From NCBI GenBank assembly GCA_021822115.1, contig JAJZSA010000003.1, positions 1 through 64,000 on the forward strand: a stretch of DNA of 64,000 bases, in the 5' to 3' direction. A model generated the notes under the pieces. It was not told the DNA's origin. It saw only the letters and a list, made by a program, of their open reading frames with translations, and ran no database searches. How positions within the stretch are numbered: the first letter of the stretch is position 1; each line of letters opens with the position of its first letter. This stretch comes from Pseudomonadota bacterium (GTDB taxonomy: Bacteria > Pseudomonadota > Gammaproteobacteria > Burkholderiales > Gallionellaceae). Positions 7,533 to 17,006 of the stretch are shown here, piece by piece. The translations under genes were made by a program, and so were the position numbers.

Positions 7533-7689
7533 ACATATTTCGCATTTTCTTGGCGCGAATTTTTTCTTCAACGCGATATGCCTTTCGGTAAGCTTCGCGC
7601 CTAAATGTTGATGAGGATAGATTTGGCACATTGTCTAGCCATTCTTGCACCTCGTTTTCGGTAACTGGAATCTCGTCAAATAAATACAT
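7492..7689 (-). CDS. small helical protein on the opposite strand, unknown
   Basis: A 65-residue frame, MYLFDEIPVTENEVQEWLDN..., with protein-like composition: an acidic N-terminus, the helix FRREAYRKAYRVEEKIRAKK, and a polar tail. It is the only minus-strand candidate in the element and overlaps the end of the 53-residue gene by 41 bp. No good ribosome-binding site is visible. It is divergent by 21 bp from the next plus-strand gene, an arrangement seen for phage switch or copy-control pairs. Its reality is uncertain. Confidence 0.4.
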   Translation of the reverse strand: MYLFDEIPVTENEVQEWLDNVPNLSSSTFRREAYRKAYRVEEKIRAKKMRNMSTQVEPTGQDTSS

Positions 7690-7710
7690 CGGGGAAAGTG
7701 AGGAATTGAG

Positions 7711-8052
7711 ATGGTTGGTCTTAAATATTTTTCAATATACCCGTGTCTGCCTATACGCGCACCATCCAGCCTTTTTTACCAGGATGAAAAGAATGAATTG
7801 TGTTTAAGTTCGAATGTTCGCCTTTGTGGAATGGCTAGGATGGCGCATATCGATTCCAGGCAATTAGCAGAACAGTTTGTTGAAGCTTGTTTACCAACTC
7901 TTCAAAAGCGCTACGGAAATGAAACAACTCTAGAAATTTTTGAGTGCATGGCCTCTGCAACCGATAGTCTTAAAGAGCGCATTAAGGTTGATTCGGAGAT
8001 CATTCGCAAACGTATCGCCACTAATAATTTTTCCCCAAACAAAGCGCCTTGA
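7711..8052 (+). CDS. small protein of the element, unknown
   Basis: A frame of up to 113 residues with GAGGA seven bases before the first ATG. The first 40 residues are Cys/Pro-rich and unconvincing. The part from the internal ATGs at 7831 or 7840 (MAHIDSRQLAEQFVEACLPTLQKRYGNETTLEIFECMAS...) reads as a compact helical protein of about 70 residues, so the true start may be internal. It lies just before the xis-int promoter. No family recognised. Confidence 0.5.
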   Translation: MVGLKYFSIYPCLPIRAPSSLFYQDEKNELCLSSNVRLCGMARMAHIDSRQLAEQFVEACLPTLQKRYGNETTLEIFECMASATDSLKERIKVDSEIIRKRIATNNFSPNKAP

Positions 8053-8070
8053 TAATTGTTCTACGTGCTG

Positions 8071-8099
8071 TTGACACGCTTTAGTGTGTCGCATATATT
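8071..8099 (+). promoter_or_regulatory. strong sigma70 promoter with overlapping operator, xis-int
   Basis: TTGACA (8071-8076), a spacer of exactly 17 bases, and TATATT (8094-8099): a near-consensus promoter. The inverted repeat GACAC (8073-8077) / GTGTC (8086-8090) lies across the -35 and spacer, where a bound repressor would block polymerase. It is the only consensus-quality promoter in the element and reads into the excisionase and integrase genes. Confidence 0.8.
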
Positions 8100-8103
8100 T
8101 CAT

Positions 8104-8194
8104 GCAGCCCGTAAAAGCACGGGTTGCCATTGAGCCTTAAGCGCCTGTTTTTCGTTTATTCATTTATTAAACGTAGGTTGCTAAGGCTCTTTTT
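8104..8194 (+). promoter_or_regulatory. structured leader between promoter and xis
   Basis: Directly after the -10 box comes the hairpin GCAGCCCGT / ACGGGTTGC (8104-8127, one G-U pair, loop AAAAGC). Next GAGCCTTA (8132-8139) pairs with TAAGGCTC (8182-8189), which is followed by TTTTT (8190-8194). The second stem plus T run resembles an attenuator terminator with a long loop. The leader is about 130 nt, long for so small an element. Confidence 0.5.
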
Positions 8195-8231
8195 CATTGT
8201 CCGGCTACCTACAAATATTTTGAGGTTGGCC

Positions 8232-8555
8232 ATGTCGGAAAACATTCACTCACAAGAAGCGACTCTTTCTCTCGAAGAGGCAGCCAAGTTTTTACACCTT
8301 CATCCTGTAACGCTTCAACGTAAAGCGAGGCGTGGCGATGTACCAGCAGCCAAGCCCGGTAAACGCTGGGTATTCCTTGAAAGTTCCCTAGTTGAATTTT
8401 TGCGCGCACAATACTCATCGCGAGTGATGCAGGGCGCACATGATGAGGTGAAGTTATGTCGCTCTACAAACGGAAAGATTCTTCAGTCTGGTGGGTCAAG
8501 CTCCATCACGCCGGAAAAATCATACAGAAAAGCTCTGGGACTCCCGACAAGCTAA
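8232..8555 (+). CDS. HTH-domain excisionase / DNA-binding protein
   Basis: A 107-residue protein starting MSENIHSQEATLSLEEAAK, with TGAGG before the ATG. Residues 12-60 form an HTH_17/MerR-like winged helix (LSLEEAAKFLHLHPVTLQRKARRG, then KPGKRWVFLESSLVEFLRA), the fold of excisionases and small regulators. The tail (CRSTNG..EKSYRKALGLPTS) matches my memory of related element-borne proteins, so I take the long overlap (100 bp) with the integrase start as real. It probably directs excision and may bind the operator in the promoter upstream. Confidence 0.8.
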   Translation: MSENIHSQEATLSLEEAAKFLHLHPVTLQRKARRGDVPAAKPGKRWVFLESSLVEFLRAQYSSRVMQGAHDEVKLCRSTNGKILQSGGSSSITPEKSYRKALGLPTS

Positions 8556-9499
8556 AGGCTCAGGAATATCACGATAGACTTCGTGCGTCCCTCTGGGAGC
8601 AGCAACGCTTGGGGGTTCGCCCGCGTTTTTCTTGGGAGCAGGCCGCAGGTCGTTGGCTCGACGAGACATCACATAAAGCAACTCATCATCAGGACATCGC
8701 AAAGCTCCGCTGGTTGCATCCGTATTTGGGTAGTCTGATGCTAGATGAAATCACTCTAGACGTTATTACTCGTCTACGTGAGGCACGTCTCAAAGATGTT
8801 GGTCGTTCGACCACTAATCGTTACCTCGCATTGATTCGGGCAATCCTTAAGCGTGCGGTAGATGAATGGGAGTGGCTGGATAGATCTCCCAAAGTGAAAT
8901 TATTTAAGGAAGCCCAGGGGCGCATTCGCTTTATTACCCCTGAGCAGGTGCGGCGGTTGCTGCATGAGCTTCCTTCTCATCAACGCGATATGGTTCTCTT
9001 TGCGTTACTGACTGGTTTAAGGCAATCCAATGTGGTTAAGTTGGAGTGGCCTCAAGTTAATTTGGAACTCGGGCACATGTGGGTTAATTCTTCGGATTCT
9101 AAAAACCGCAAACCGATTTCTGTCCCCTTAAACCGAGAGGCGTTAGCCGTTTTGCATAGGCAGCTTGGTAAGCATCCAGCGCGTGTTTTTACTTTCGCGG
9201 GCAAGCCGATTTCAAACGCTAATACTCGGGCTTGGCGCAATGCTTTGCGGCGCGCCGGGATTGATGATTTTCGCTGGCATGATCTGCGCCACACATGGGC
9301 AAGCTGGCATCGGATGAATGGGACTCCTACGCATGAACTGCAACAACTGGGCGGCTGGAAAACTGGTGCGATGGTTGAGCGCTATGCGCATCTTGCTCCC
9401 GACCACCTTGCTGCTGCGGCCTCTAGGCTTGATTCAATCGATATTGGTTACGATTCGGCTACGTTGCCAGAAAAAGAAAAAAGGCCTACGATGCCGTAG
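8456..9499 (+). CDS. tyrosine recombinase / site-specific integrase
   Basis: A 347-residue phage-type integrase. The N-terminal MSLYKRKDSSVWWVKL arm domain and a SAM-like core-binding domain (residues about 60-155) are followed by the catalytic domain with R189 (TGLRQSNV), H275 and R278 (HDLRHTW), W301 (LGGWKT) and nucleophile Y310 (MVERYAHL). All catalytic residues are present, so it should be active. GAGGTG precedes its ATG, which lies inside the excisionase gene. It ends 15 bp from the tRNA 3' end, the normal place for an integrase next to its attachment site. Confidence 0.97.
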   Translation: MSLYKRKDSSVWWVKLHHAGKIIQKSSGTPDKLKAQEYHDRLRASLWEQQRLGVRPRFSWEQAAGRWLDETSHKATHHQDIAKLRWLHPYLGSLMLDEITLDVITRLREARLKDVGRSTTNRYLALIRAILKRAVDEWEWLDRSPKVKLFKEAQGRIRFITPEQVRRLLHELPSHQRDMVLFALLTGLRQSNVVKLEWPQVNLELGHMWVNSSDSKNRKPISVPLNREALAVLHRQLGKHPARVFTFAGKPISNANTRAWRNALRRAGIDDFRWHDLRHTWASWHRMNGTPTHELQQLGGWKTGAMVERYAHLAPDHLAAAASRLDSIDIGYDSATLPEKEKRPTMP

Positions 9500-9504
9500 G
9501 CCTT
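9481..9504 (+). terminator. hairpin at the end of the integrase gene
   Basis: AAGGCCTACG / CGTAGGCCTT, ten perfect pairs with an ATGC loop, including the last codons and stop of int. It is followed by AGTCCTATTT, so only a weak T run. It is likely to stop int transcripts before they run antisense into the tRNA and rpoD. Confidence 0.65.
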
Positions 9505-9513
9505 AGTCCTATT

Positions 9514-9590
9514 TGGTGGGCCCTCCCGGACTTGAACCGGGGACCAAAGGATTATGAGTCCTCTGCTCTAACCAACTGAGCTAAGGGCCC
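9514..9590 (-). tRNA. tRNA with CAT anticodon, probably tRNA-Ile2 (lysidine type)
   Basis: The 77 bases fold as a full cloverleaf with encoded CCA: acceptor GGGCCC / GGGCCC, D arm with AGCTCAGTTGGTTAGAGC, anticodon loop CTCATAA, and T arm CCGGTTCAAGTCCGG. A CAT anticodon means elongator Met or Ile2. The overall sequence, including the GGNCCCTTAGCTCAG start, is closest to proteobacterial Ile2 (ileX-like), where C34 is changed to lysidine. The gene starts only 7 bases after the rpoD stop and is probably cotranscribed with it. Its 3' half is also the attachment site of the element, which restores it on integration. Confidence 0.92.
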
Positions 9591-9597
9591 GTGGGGT

Positions 9598-11640
<2,043 letters not shown>

Positions 11641-11704
11641 GCTCGGTTCCCAGAAATTGATGGATATTGCCCGTGACCGTCGGGTCGGTCACAAAAGGGC
11701 GCGG

Positions 11705-11713
11705 ATTATAGCA
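11705..11713 (-). promoter_or_regulatory. extended -10 promoter upstream of rpoD
   Basis: On the minus strand TGCTATAAT, a perfect extended -10 box, lies 65 bases before the rpoD start in the dnaG-rpoD gap. No good -35 is needed with TGn. It gives rpoD expression independent of dnaG. Confidence 0.7.
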
Positions 11714-11803
11714 GATTCCCACAAATTTTCCGAAGGTTAGCTGCACTAGCACTGTGCGGCGCCACCTGCAATTTGCGTGCCTGCCCATGCTGCCGATGCA
11801 GCA

Positions 11804-13528
11804 TCACTGCTTGAACTGCCTGCGCTGCTCGAACAATTCCTTGTAGCGCAGCTGTTCGGCTGCGCTCATCTGGCGCAAGCCCTTGGCTTCCAATTGCGCG
11901 ATCTCGGCCTCGACCGCGTCGCGTCGCATCTTGAACAGCACCCCCTCGAACTCGGCGCGCGCATCGAAATCATCGCCCAGCTGCAAGCTCTCCGCCTGCG
12001 CCCGCGTGATGGGTCCGGCATGCGCCGTGCCCAGGAAATGTTGACTCAGGGCAGCAGTGCTGGCTTCTTCCGCCGACTCCTGCAACCAGTCGGCAATGGC
12101 CAGGATGGCCGCGCCCTCTTCGCCGTCAAAGAGCGCACCGGAAGGCAATTCGCGCGCCAGTGCAGGCGCCATCACCAACGCACGCAGGAGCAGCCGCAAC
12201 ATGGAAGGCGTGCTGCGCGCCGCTTTCTTCGGTGCCGCGCGCGGGGCTGCCGCCACCGGCTTGACCGACCATAACGCTTCCAGTTCGGCTTGGGTAACTC
12301 CGGCCAGATTGGCGATCTCCTTGCGCAGCAACAATGCGGTGGTCGGCGCGGTGATCGCCGTCACCAGCGGCTGCGCCTTTTGCAACAAAGCACTCTTGCC
12401 TTCCTGCGTATGCAGATCCACCTGCGCGGTCAGTTCGCGCAACAGATAACCGGACAAGGTGAGCGAATCTCCCAGTGCTTCTTCAAATGCTTCGCGTCCG
12501 AACTCGCGGATATAGGTATCGGGGTCATGCTCTTCCGGCAGGAACAGGAAGCCGATGCGCTTGCCATCCTGCAACTGCGGCAGCGCATTCTCCAGCGCAC
12601 GCCACGCCGCTTTCTGACCGGCGCGGTCGCCATCGAAACAGAACACGATCTGCTCGCTCATGCGCAGCAGCTTCTGCACATGGAACGGCGTCGTGGCGGT
12701 TCCCAGCGTAGCGACGGCAAATTCCACACCATGCTGTGCCAGCGCGACGACATCCATGTAGCCTTCGACCACCACCACGCATTGCTGCGCGCGGATGGCT
12801 TTCTGCGCCTGATACAGGCCGTACAGTTCGTGACCTTTCTCGAACAGTTTGGTCTCTGGCGAGTTGAGGTATTTCGGTTCGCCCTTGTCCAGCACGCGCC
12901 CGCCGAAACCGATGACCTGTCCGCGCACATTGACGATGGGGAACATGATGCGATCACGAAAGCGGTCGTAACGCTTCCCCCCCTCGCCTTCGATCACCAT
13001 GCCGGTGTCGACCAGTGCAGCGTCCTGATAGTTCGGTACAGCCGCCTTCAGTGGCTGCCAGTCGTCCGGCGCATAGCCCAGACCGAAGCGCGCCGCCACT
13101 TCACCGGACAGGCCGCGCCGCTTGAGATATTCGATGGCACGCGGATATTGCTTGAGCTGTTCGCGATAGAAGCGGGTCACCGTCTGCATCAGTTCGTACA
13201 GGTCGGGCGCGACTTTCTGTTGCGGTACGTTCGAAGTCTCGCGCGGCACTTCCAGGCCGATGCCCTTGGCCAAGTCTTCCACCGCTTCCACGAAACCCAT
13301 GCCGGTGTGTTCCATCACGAAGCCGATGGCCGTGCCATGCGCGCCGCAACCGAAGCAGTGATAGAACTGCTTGCTCTGGCTGACGGTGAACGACGGGGAC
13401 TTCTCGTTATGGAAAGGACAGCAGGCGACGTAGTTGGCGCCGGCTTTCTTGAGCGGGACATAGCGGTCGACCACGTCCACGATGTCGAGACGGTTGAGCA
13501 GATCCTGAATGAAGCTTTTTGGAATCAC
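11804..13528 (-). CDS. dnaG: DNA primase DnaG
   Basis: A 574-residue replicative primase. The N-terminal CHC2 zinc finger (CCPFHNEKSPSFTV ... HCFGCGAHG) is followed by the RNA-polymerase basic core (MFPIVNVRGQVIGFGGRVL) and a TOPRIM domain with VVVEGYMDVVAL and the metal-binding FCFDGDRAGQKA. The C-terminal helicase-binding part is present. It lies between yqeY and rpoD as in the classic operon. A GC-rich palindrome (CGCCCGGCG-A-CGCCGGGCG) without a T run lies in the gap to yqeY at about 13557-13575. Confidence 0.98.
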   Translation of the reverse strand: MIPKSFIQDLLNRLDIVDVVDRYVPLKKAGANYVACCPFHNEKSPSFTVSQSKQFYHCFGCGAHGTAIGFVMEHTGMGFVEAVEDLAKGIGLEVPRETSNVPQQKVAPDLYELMQTVTRFYREQLKQYPRAIEYLKRRGLSGEVAARFGLGYAPDDWQPLKAAVPNYQDAALVDTGMVIEGEGGKRYDRFRDRIMFPIVNVRGQVIGFGGRVLDKGEPKYLNSPETKLFEKGHELYGLYQAQKAIRAQQCVVVVEGYMDVVALAQHGVEFAVATLGTATTPFHVQKLLRMSEQIVFCFDGDRAGQKAAWRALENALPQLQDGKRIGFLFLPEEHDPDTYIREFGREAFEEALGDSLTLSGYLLRELTAQVDLHTQEGKSALLQKAQPLVTAITAPTTALLLRKEIANLAGVTQAELEALWSVKPVAAAPRAAPKKAARSTPSMLRLLLRALVMAPALARELPSGALFDGEEGAAILAIADWLQESAEEASTAALSQHFLGTAHAGPITRAQAESLQLGDDFDARAEFEGVLFKMRRDAVEAEIAQLEAKGLRQMSAAEQLRYKELFEQRRQFKQ

Positions 13529-13582
13529 CGCTACCCTCGCTCAACAAGTGTCATTCGCGCCCGGCGACGCCGGGCGGGCAAC

Positions 13583-14029
13583 TTACTTGGACAGGCGCGC
13601 CTTGACCTGGCCGGACACCTTGCCGAAATCGGCGCGACCGGCCAATTGCGGCTTGAGGATGCCCATCACCTTGCCCATATCCTGCGCACCGGCTGCACCG
13701 CAGGCGGCGATGGCCTGTTCGATGGCGGCGGCGATCTCCGCCTCGCTCATCTGCTGCGGCATATAGGTCTGCAGCACACCGATCTCGAACTTCTCGGCAT
13801 CGGCCAACTCCTGACGGCCGGCAGCTTCGTACTGGGCGATGGAGTCGCGACGCTGCTTGAGCATCTTGTCGATGATGGCCAGCACGTCGGCGTCGGTCAG
13901 CTCGATGCGCTCGTCGACTTCCTTCTGTTTGATGGCGGCCAACAGCAGACGGATCGCGCCGAGACGTGCCGTCTCCTTGGCGCGCATCGCGGCTTTCATG
14001 TCGTCGTTGATGTGTTGTTTCAGGCTCAT
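13583..14029 (-). CDS. yqeY: GatB/YqeY domain protein
   Basis: A 148-residue protein, MSLKQHINDDMKAAMRAKET..., with the family signatures RLGAIRLLLAAIKQKEVD, KMLKQRRDSIAQYEAAGR, FEIGVLQTYMPQQMSE and the C-terminal DMGKVMGILKPQLAGRADF. It resembles the tRNA-binding tail of GatB, and its cellular role is not firmly known. It stands between rpsU and dnaG as in many beta- and gammaproteobacteria. I chose the ATG at 14029 over an in-frame TTG four codons upstream. Confidence 0.93.
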   Translation of the reverse strand: MSLKQHINDDMKAAMRAKETARLGAIRLLLAAIKQKEVDERIELTDADVLAIIDKMLKQRRDSIAQYEAAGRQELADAEKFEIGVLQTYMPQQMSEAEIAAAIEQAIAACGAAGAQDMGKVMGILKPQLAGRADFGKVSGQVKARLSK

Positions 14030-14040
14030 GATGAAATACA

Positions 14041-14070
14041 AAACGCCGCAATCCCGGAAGATTGCGGCGT
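14041..14070 (-). terminator. terminator/attenuator between rpsU and yqeY
   Basis: On the minus strand ACGCCGCAATC / GATTGCGGCGT with a TTCCGG loop (11 pairs), then TTTTG. It stands where E. coli has its internal operon terminator after rpsU, and would let the ribosomal protein be made in excess over primase and sigma. Confidence 0.85.
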
Positions 14071-14085
14071 CAGGTCAGACATGGA

Positions 14086-14298
14086 TCAGTACAGCTTCGG
14101 CGGCAGGGTCTGGCTGCGCAGGCGCTTGTAGTGGCGCTTCACGGCAGCAGCCAGCTTGCGCTTGCGCTCGGCTGTCGGCTTCTCGTAGAACTCACGAGCG
14201 CGCAGGTCAGTCAGCAGACCGGTCTTTTCCACGGCACGCTTGAAACGGCGCATCGCCACTTCGAACGGCTCATTCTCTTTAACACGTACGGTTGTCAT
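14086..14298 (-). CDS. rpsU: 30S ribosomal protein S21
   Basis: A 70-residue basic protein, [21 protein letters not shown]...[22 protein letters not shown], the standard S21. S21 acts in translation initiation near the anti-SD end of 16S rRNA. First gene of the macromolecular synthesis operon. Confidence 0.98.
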   Translation of the reverse strand: MTTVRVKENEPFEVAMRRFKRAVEKTGLLTDLRAREFYEKPTAERKRKLAAAVKRHYKRLRSQTLPPKLY

Positions 14299-14334
14299 GG
14301 ACAAACTACCTTTAACCAAAAAATCGAGGGCGCG

Positions 14335-14363
14335 ATTCTACCGAAGTCGCCCGCCCGGCACAA
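14335..14363 (-). promoter_or_regulatory. promoter of the rpsU operon
   Basis: On the minus strand TTGTGC, a 17-base spacer, and TAGAAT, ending 37 bases before the rpsU start. It also lies just downstream of the tyrS stop. Confidence 0.6.
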
Positions 14364-14370
14364 CCGCTAT

Positions 14371-15567
14371 TTAAGCGACCGTGACCCGACCGAATTTGCG
14401 CTTGCCGACCTGGGCCACCACCACACTGCCAGCCTTGACCTGCAACCCCTTGTCACTGACCTTCTCGCCATCCAGCTTGACCCCGCCTTGCTCGATCATG
14501 CGCATGGCCTCGGAAGTGCTGGCGACCAGATTGGCCTGTTTGAGCAGATGGGCGATGCCGATGGCGCCGTCGCTCGCCTGCACGGTGAGCTCGGGCATGT
14601 CGTCGGGCAACACACCTTTCTGGAAACGCGCCTCGAATTCCGCCAGCGCATCCTCGGCGGCCTTCTGCGTATGGAAGCGCGCCACGATCTCCTGCGCCAG
14701 CATCACCTTGATGTCGCGCGGGTTGCGTCCGTTCGCCACCTCGTCCTTGAAGTTGGCGATCTGCGCCAGGCTGCGGAACGACAACAAGTCATAGTAACGC
14801 CACATCAGGTCGTCGGAGATGGACATGATCTTGCCGAACATGTCGGACGGCGTATCGGTGATACCGACATAGTTGCCCAACGACTTGGACATCTTGTTGA
14901 CGCCATCCAGCCCCTCCAGCAGCGGCATGGTGAGCACGCACTGCGGCGCCTGTCCATGATGCTTCTGCAACTCGCGCCCCATCAGCAGGTTGAACTTCTG
15001 GTCGGTGCCGCCCAGCTCGAGGTCGGCCTTGAGTGCGACGGAATCGTAACCCTGCACCAGCGGATAGACGAATTCGTGGATGGCGATGGGCTGGTTGTTC
15101 TTGTAACGCTTGGAGAAGTCATCGCGCTCCAGCATCTGCGCCACGGTATGCGTGGCTGCCAGCCGGATCAGGTCGACCGCACTGAACTTGTCCATCCAGG
15201 CCGAGTTGAACACCACCTCGGTCTTGTCCGGATCGAGCACCTTGAACACCTGATCGCGATAGCTTTGCGCATTGGCCTGCACCTGCTCGCGCGACAGTGG
15301 CGGACGCGTGGCGTTCTTGCCAGTGGGATCGCCGATCATGCCGGTGAAATCGCCGATCAGGAACAGCGCGTGATGGCCGAGGTCCTGTAACTGGCGCATC
15401 TTGTTGAGCAGCACGGTATGGCCCAGATGCAGGTCGGGCGCCGTCGGGTCGAACCCCGCCTTGATGCGCAAGGGGCGGGTCTGCTCCAGTTTCTTGATCA
15501 GCTCCGCTTCGATCAGCAGCTCGTCGCTGCCGCGTTTGATCTGATTGAGGATTTCCTGTTGACTCAT
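14371..15567 (-). CDS. tyrS: tyrosyl-tRNA synthetase
   Basis: A 398-residue class I synthetase. HLGH (residues 47-50) is the HIGH motif, NKMSKSLGN (about 224-228) the KMSKS loop, and [19 protein letters not shown] sequence ([14 protein letters not shown]) the tyrosine pocket region. The S4 RNA-binding domain (about 335-395) ends the protein. I start it at [13 protein letters not shown]; the 38 residues before that in the same frame are unlike the family. It is divergent from the M23 peptidase gene. Confidence 0.97.
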   Translation of the reverse strand: MSQQEILNQIKRGSDELLIEAELIKKLEQTRPLRIKAGFDPTAPDLHLGHTVLLNKMRQLQDLGHHALFLIGDFTGMIGDPTGKNATRPPLSREQVQANAQSYRDQVFKVLDPDKTEVVFNSAWMDKFSAVDLIRLAATHTVAQMLERDDFSKRYKNNQPIAIHEFVYPLVQGYDSVALKADLELGGTDQKFNLLMGRELQKHHGQAPQCVLTMPLLEGLDGVNKMSKSLGNYVGITDTPSDMFGKIMSISDDLMWRYYDLLSFRSLAQIANFKDEVANGRNPRDIKVMLAQEIVARFHTQKAAEDALAEFEARFQKGVLPDDMPELTVQASDGAIGIAHLLKQANLVASTSEAMRMIEQGGVKLDGEKVSDKGLQVKAGSVVVAQVGKRKFGRVTVA

Positions 15568-15614
15568 GTCGCGATACCGCTTGTCTGTCGCTCGCCCGGA
15601 CCGCCGGGCGGATT

Positions 15615-15642
15615 TTGAGGGGGTGGTGCTTTCTGTTAAAGT
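15615..15642 (+). promoter_or_regulatory. promoter of the M23 peptidase-anmK operon
   Basis: TTGAGG (15615-15620), a 16-base spacer, and TAAAGT (15637-15642) with TGT directly before it (extended -10). It lies 65 bases upstream of the chosen peptidase start. Confidence 0.55.
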
Positions 15643-15707
15643 GGCGCCCCGGATCAACCCCGTGCCGTCATTTGAAGCCACGGGATACCGCCGCCGAGGA
15701 AGCGCGC

Positions 15708-17006
15708 ATGTTACCGCAAAACACCCTGCTGCACGCGCACAAGATGAAGTTGCGCTGGTTCGTCGTCCTGTCCACCCTGCCTTTGCTCGGGGTGGTGACG
15801 GCGTTCGGCATCATGCCGCAGGACGATGCGCTGAGCGCTGCCGCGCACCCGGTGATCGAGGAGATCGAACTGCCGCTGCAAGCCGCAGCCTCGGCCGATC
15901 CTTCCATCTTCTGGCGCACCGAGCGCGTGCAGCGCGGCGACACCGTGAGCGAATTGCTGCACCGCATGAACGTGCAGGACGAAAAAGCCGACGAGTTCTT
16001 GCGTCGCGCGGCAGCCAGCCGCTCCTTCCGCCAATTGCGCACCGGCACCACCGTGCAGGCCGAGACCGACGAGGCACATCACCTGCTGGCCCTGCGCTAT
16101 ACCGACAATGAAGGCAACCTGGTGGTGGTCAGCGCCGAGGACGATGGCTTCAAGACCGAGTTCCAGTCGGCCGTGGCGGAACGCCGCGTGTTCGTGCAGA
16201 CCGGAGAGATCAGCAACAGCCTGTATGGCGCTACCGATGAGGCCGGCTTGCCCGACGCCATCGCCAACCAGATGGTGGAGATCTTCGGCGGCGACATCGA
16301 CTTCCACCGCGACCTGCGCCGAGGTGACCGCTTCAGTGTGATCTACGATGCGCCTTACGTGAACGGCGAACCGGTGCGCGGCAGTCGCATCCTGGCGGCC
16401 GAATTCATCAACCACGGCCGCACCTTCCGCGCCTTCTACTTCCAGAATTCCAGCTTCGGTGGCGATTATTTCTCGCCCGACGGCAAAAGCATGCACAAGG
16501 CCTTCCTGCGTTCGCCCATCGAGTTTTCGCGCGTCAGCTCCGGCTTCAGCCGGGCACGCTACCACCCGGTACTGAACGAGTGGCGCGCCCACAAAGGCGT
16601 GGACTACGCCGCGCCCACCGGCACCAAGGTGCGCGTCACTGCGGATGGCGTGGTCTCCTTTGTCGGCCGCAAGGGCGGCTATGGCAACGTCATCGTGATC
16701 AACCATCAGGGACATTACCAGACGGTGTATGGCCATCTGTCACGTTTTGCCGCCGGCCTGCATCGCGGCCAGCATGTCAGCCAGGGCGAAACCATCGGCT
16801 TTGTCGGCAAGACCGGCTTGGCCACCGGCCCGCATCTGCATTACGAATTCAAGATCGACGGCGTCCAGCGCGACCCGCTCAAGGTCGCACTGCCTGACGG
16901 CAAACCGATCAGCGAAGCACAACGCACCGCTTTCCTGGAAACCACAGGCGAGCTGGATGCCCGCCTGTCCCTGCTGCGCAACACCCGCATCGCCAAACTC
17001 GATTAA
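15708..17006 (+). CDS. M23 family metallopeptidase (murein endopeptidase, MepM/LmdC-like)
   Basis: A 432-residue envelope protein. A membrane anchor near the N-terminus ([21 protein letters not shown]) is followed by an OapA/LysM-like segment ([16 protein letters not shown]) and a linker. The LytM/M23 domain carries zinc ligands HKGVD (about residue 295) and HLHYEF (about 376). Such enzymes cut peptidoglycan cross-links for growth. GAGGA precedes the ATG at 15708; a longer in-frame start would add 31 unrelated residues. It is followed without a gap by anmK, which recycles wall sugars, and a bactofilin lies nearby, a common partner of M23 enzymes. Confidence 0.93.
   Translation: MLPQNTLLHAHKMKLRWFVVLSTLPLLGVVTAFGIMPQDDALSAAAHPVIEEIELPLQAAASADPSIFWRTERVQRGDTVSELLHRMNVQDEKADEFLRRAAASRSFRQLRTGTTVQAETDEAHHLLALRYTDNEGNLVVVSAEDDGFKTEFQSAVAERRVFVQTGEISNSLYGATDEAGLPDAIANQMVEIFGGDIDFHRDLRRGDRFSVIYDAPYVNGEPVRGSRILAAEFINHGRTFRAFYFQNSSFGGDYFSPDGKSMHKAFLRSPIEFSRVSSGFSRARYHPVLNEWRAHKGVDYAAPTGTKVRVTADGVVSFVGRKGGYGNVIVINHQGHYQTVYGHLSRFAAGLHRGQHVSQGETIGFVGKTGLATGPHLHYEFKIDGVQRDPLKVALPDGKPISEAQRTAFLETTGELDARLSLLRNTRIAKLD

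Larger units (their letters stand above)
5582..9558. mobile_element. tRNA-integrated element with HUH Rep and tyrosine integrase (about 3.9 kb)
   Basis: Bounded by 45 bp direct repeats of the tRNA 3' end. Inside are, in order: a small hydrophobic protein, a hairpin-rich noncoding region, an HUH replication initiator, three small proteins of unknown function, an excisionase-like HTH protein and a tyrosine integrase reading towards the tRNA. It is visibly richer in A+T and in rare-type codons (TTT, AAA, ATT) than its neighbours, a sign of horizontal transfer. No capsid, Zot/pI-like assembly ATPase, relaxase/T4SS or resistance gene is seen. It therefore looks like a rolling-circle plasmid or phage satellite that integrates, rather than a full filamentous prophage. 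Confidence 0.9.
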
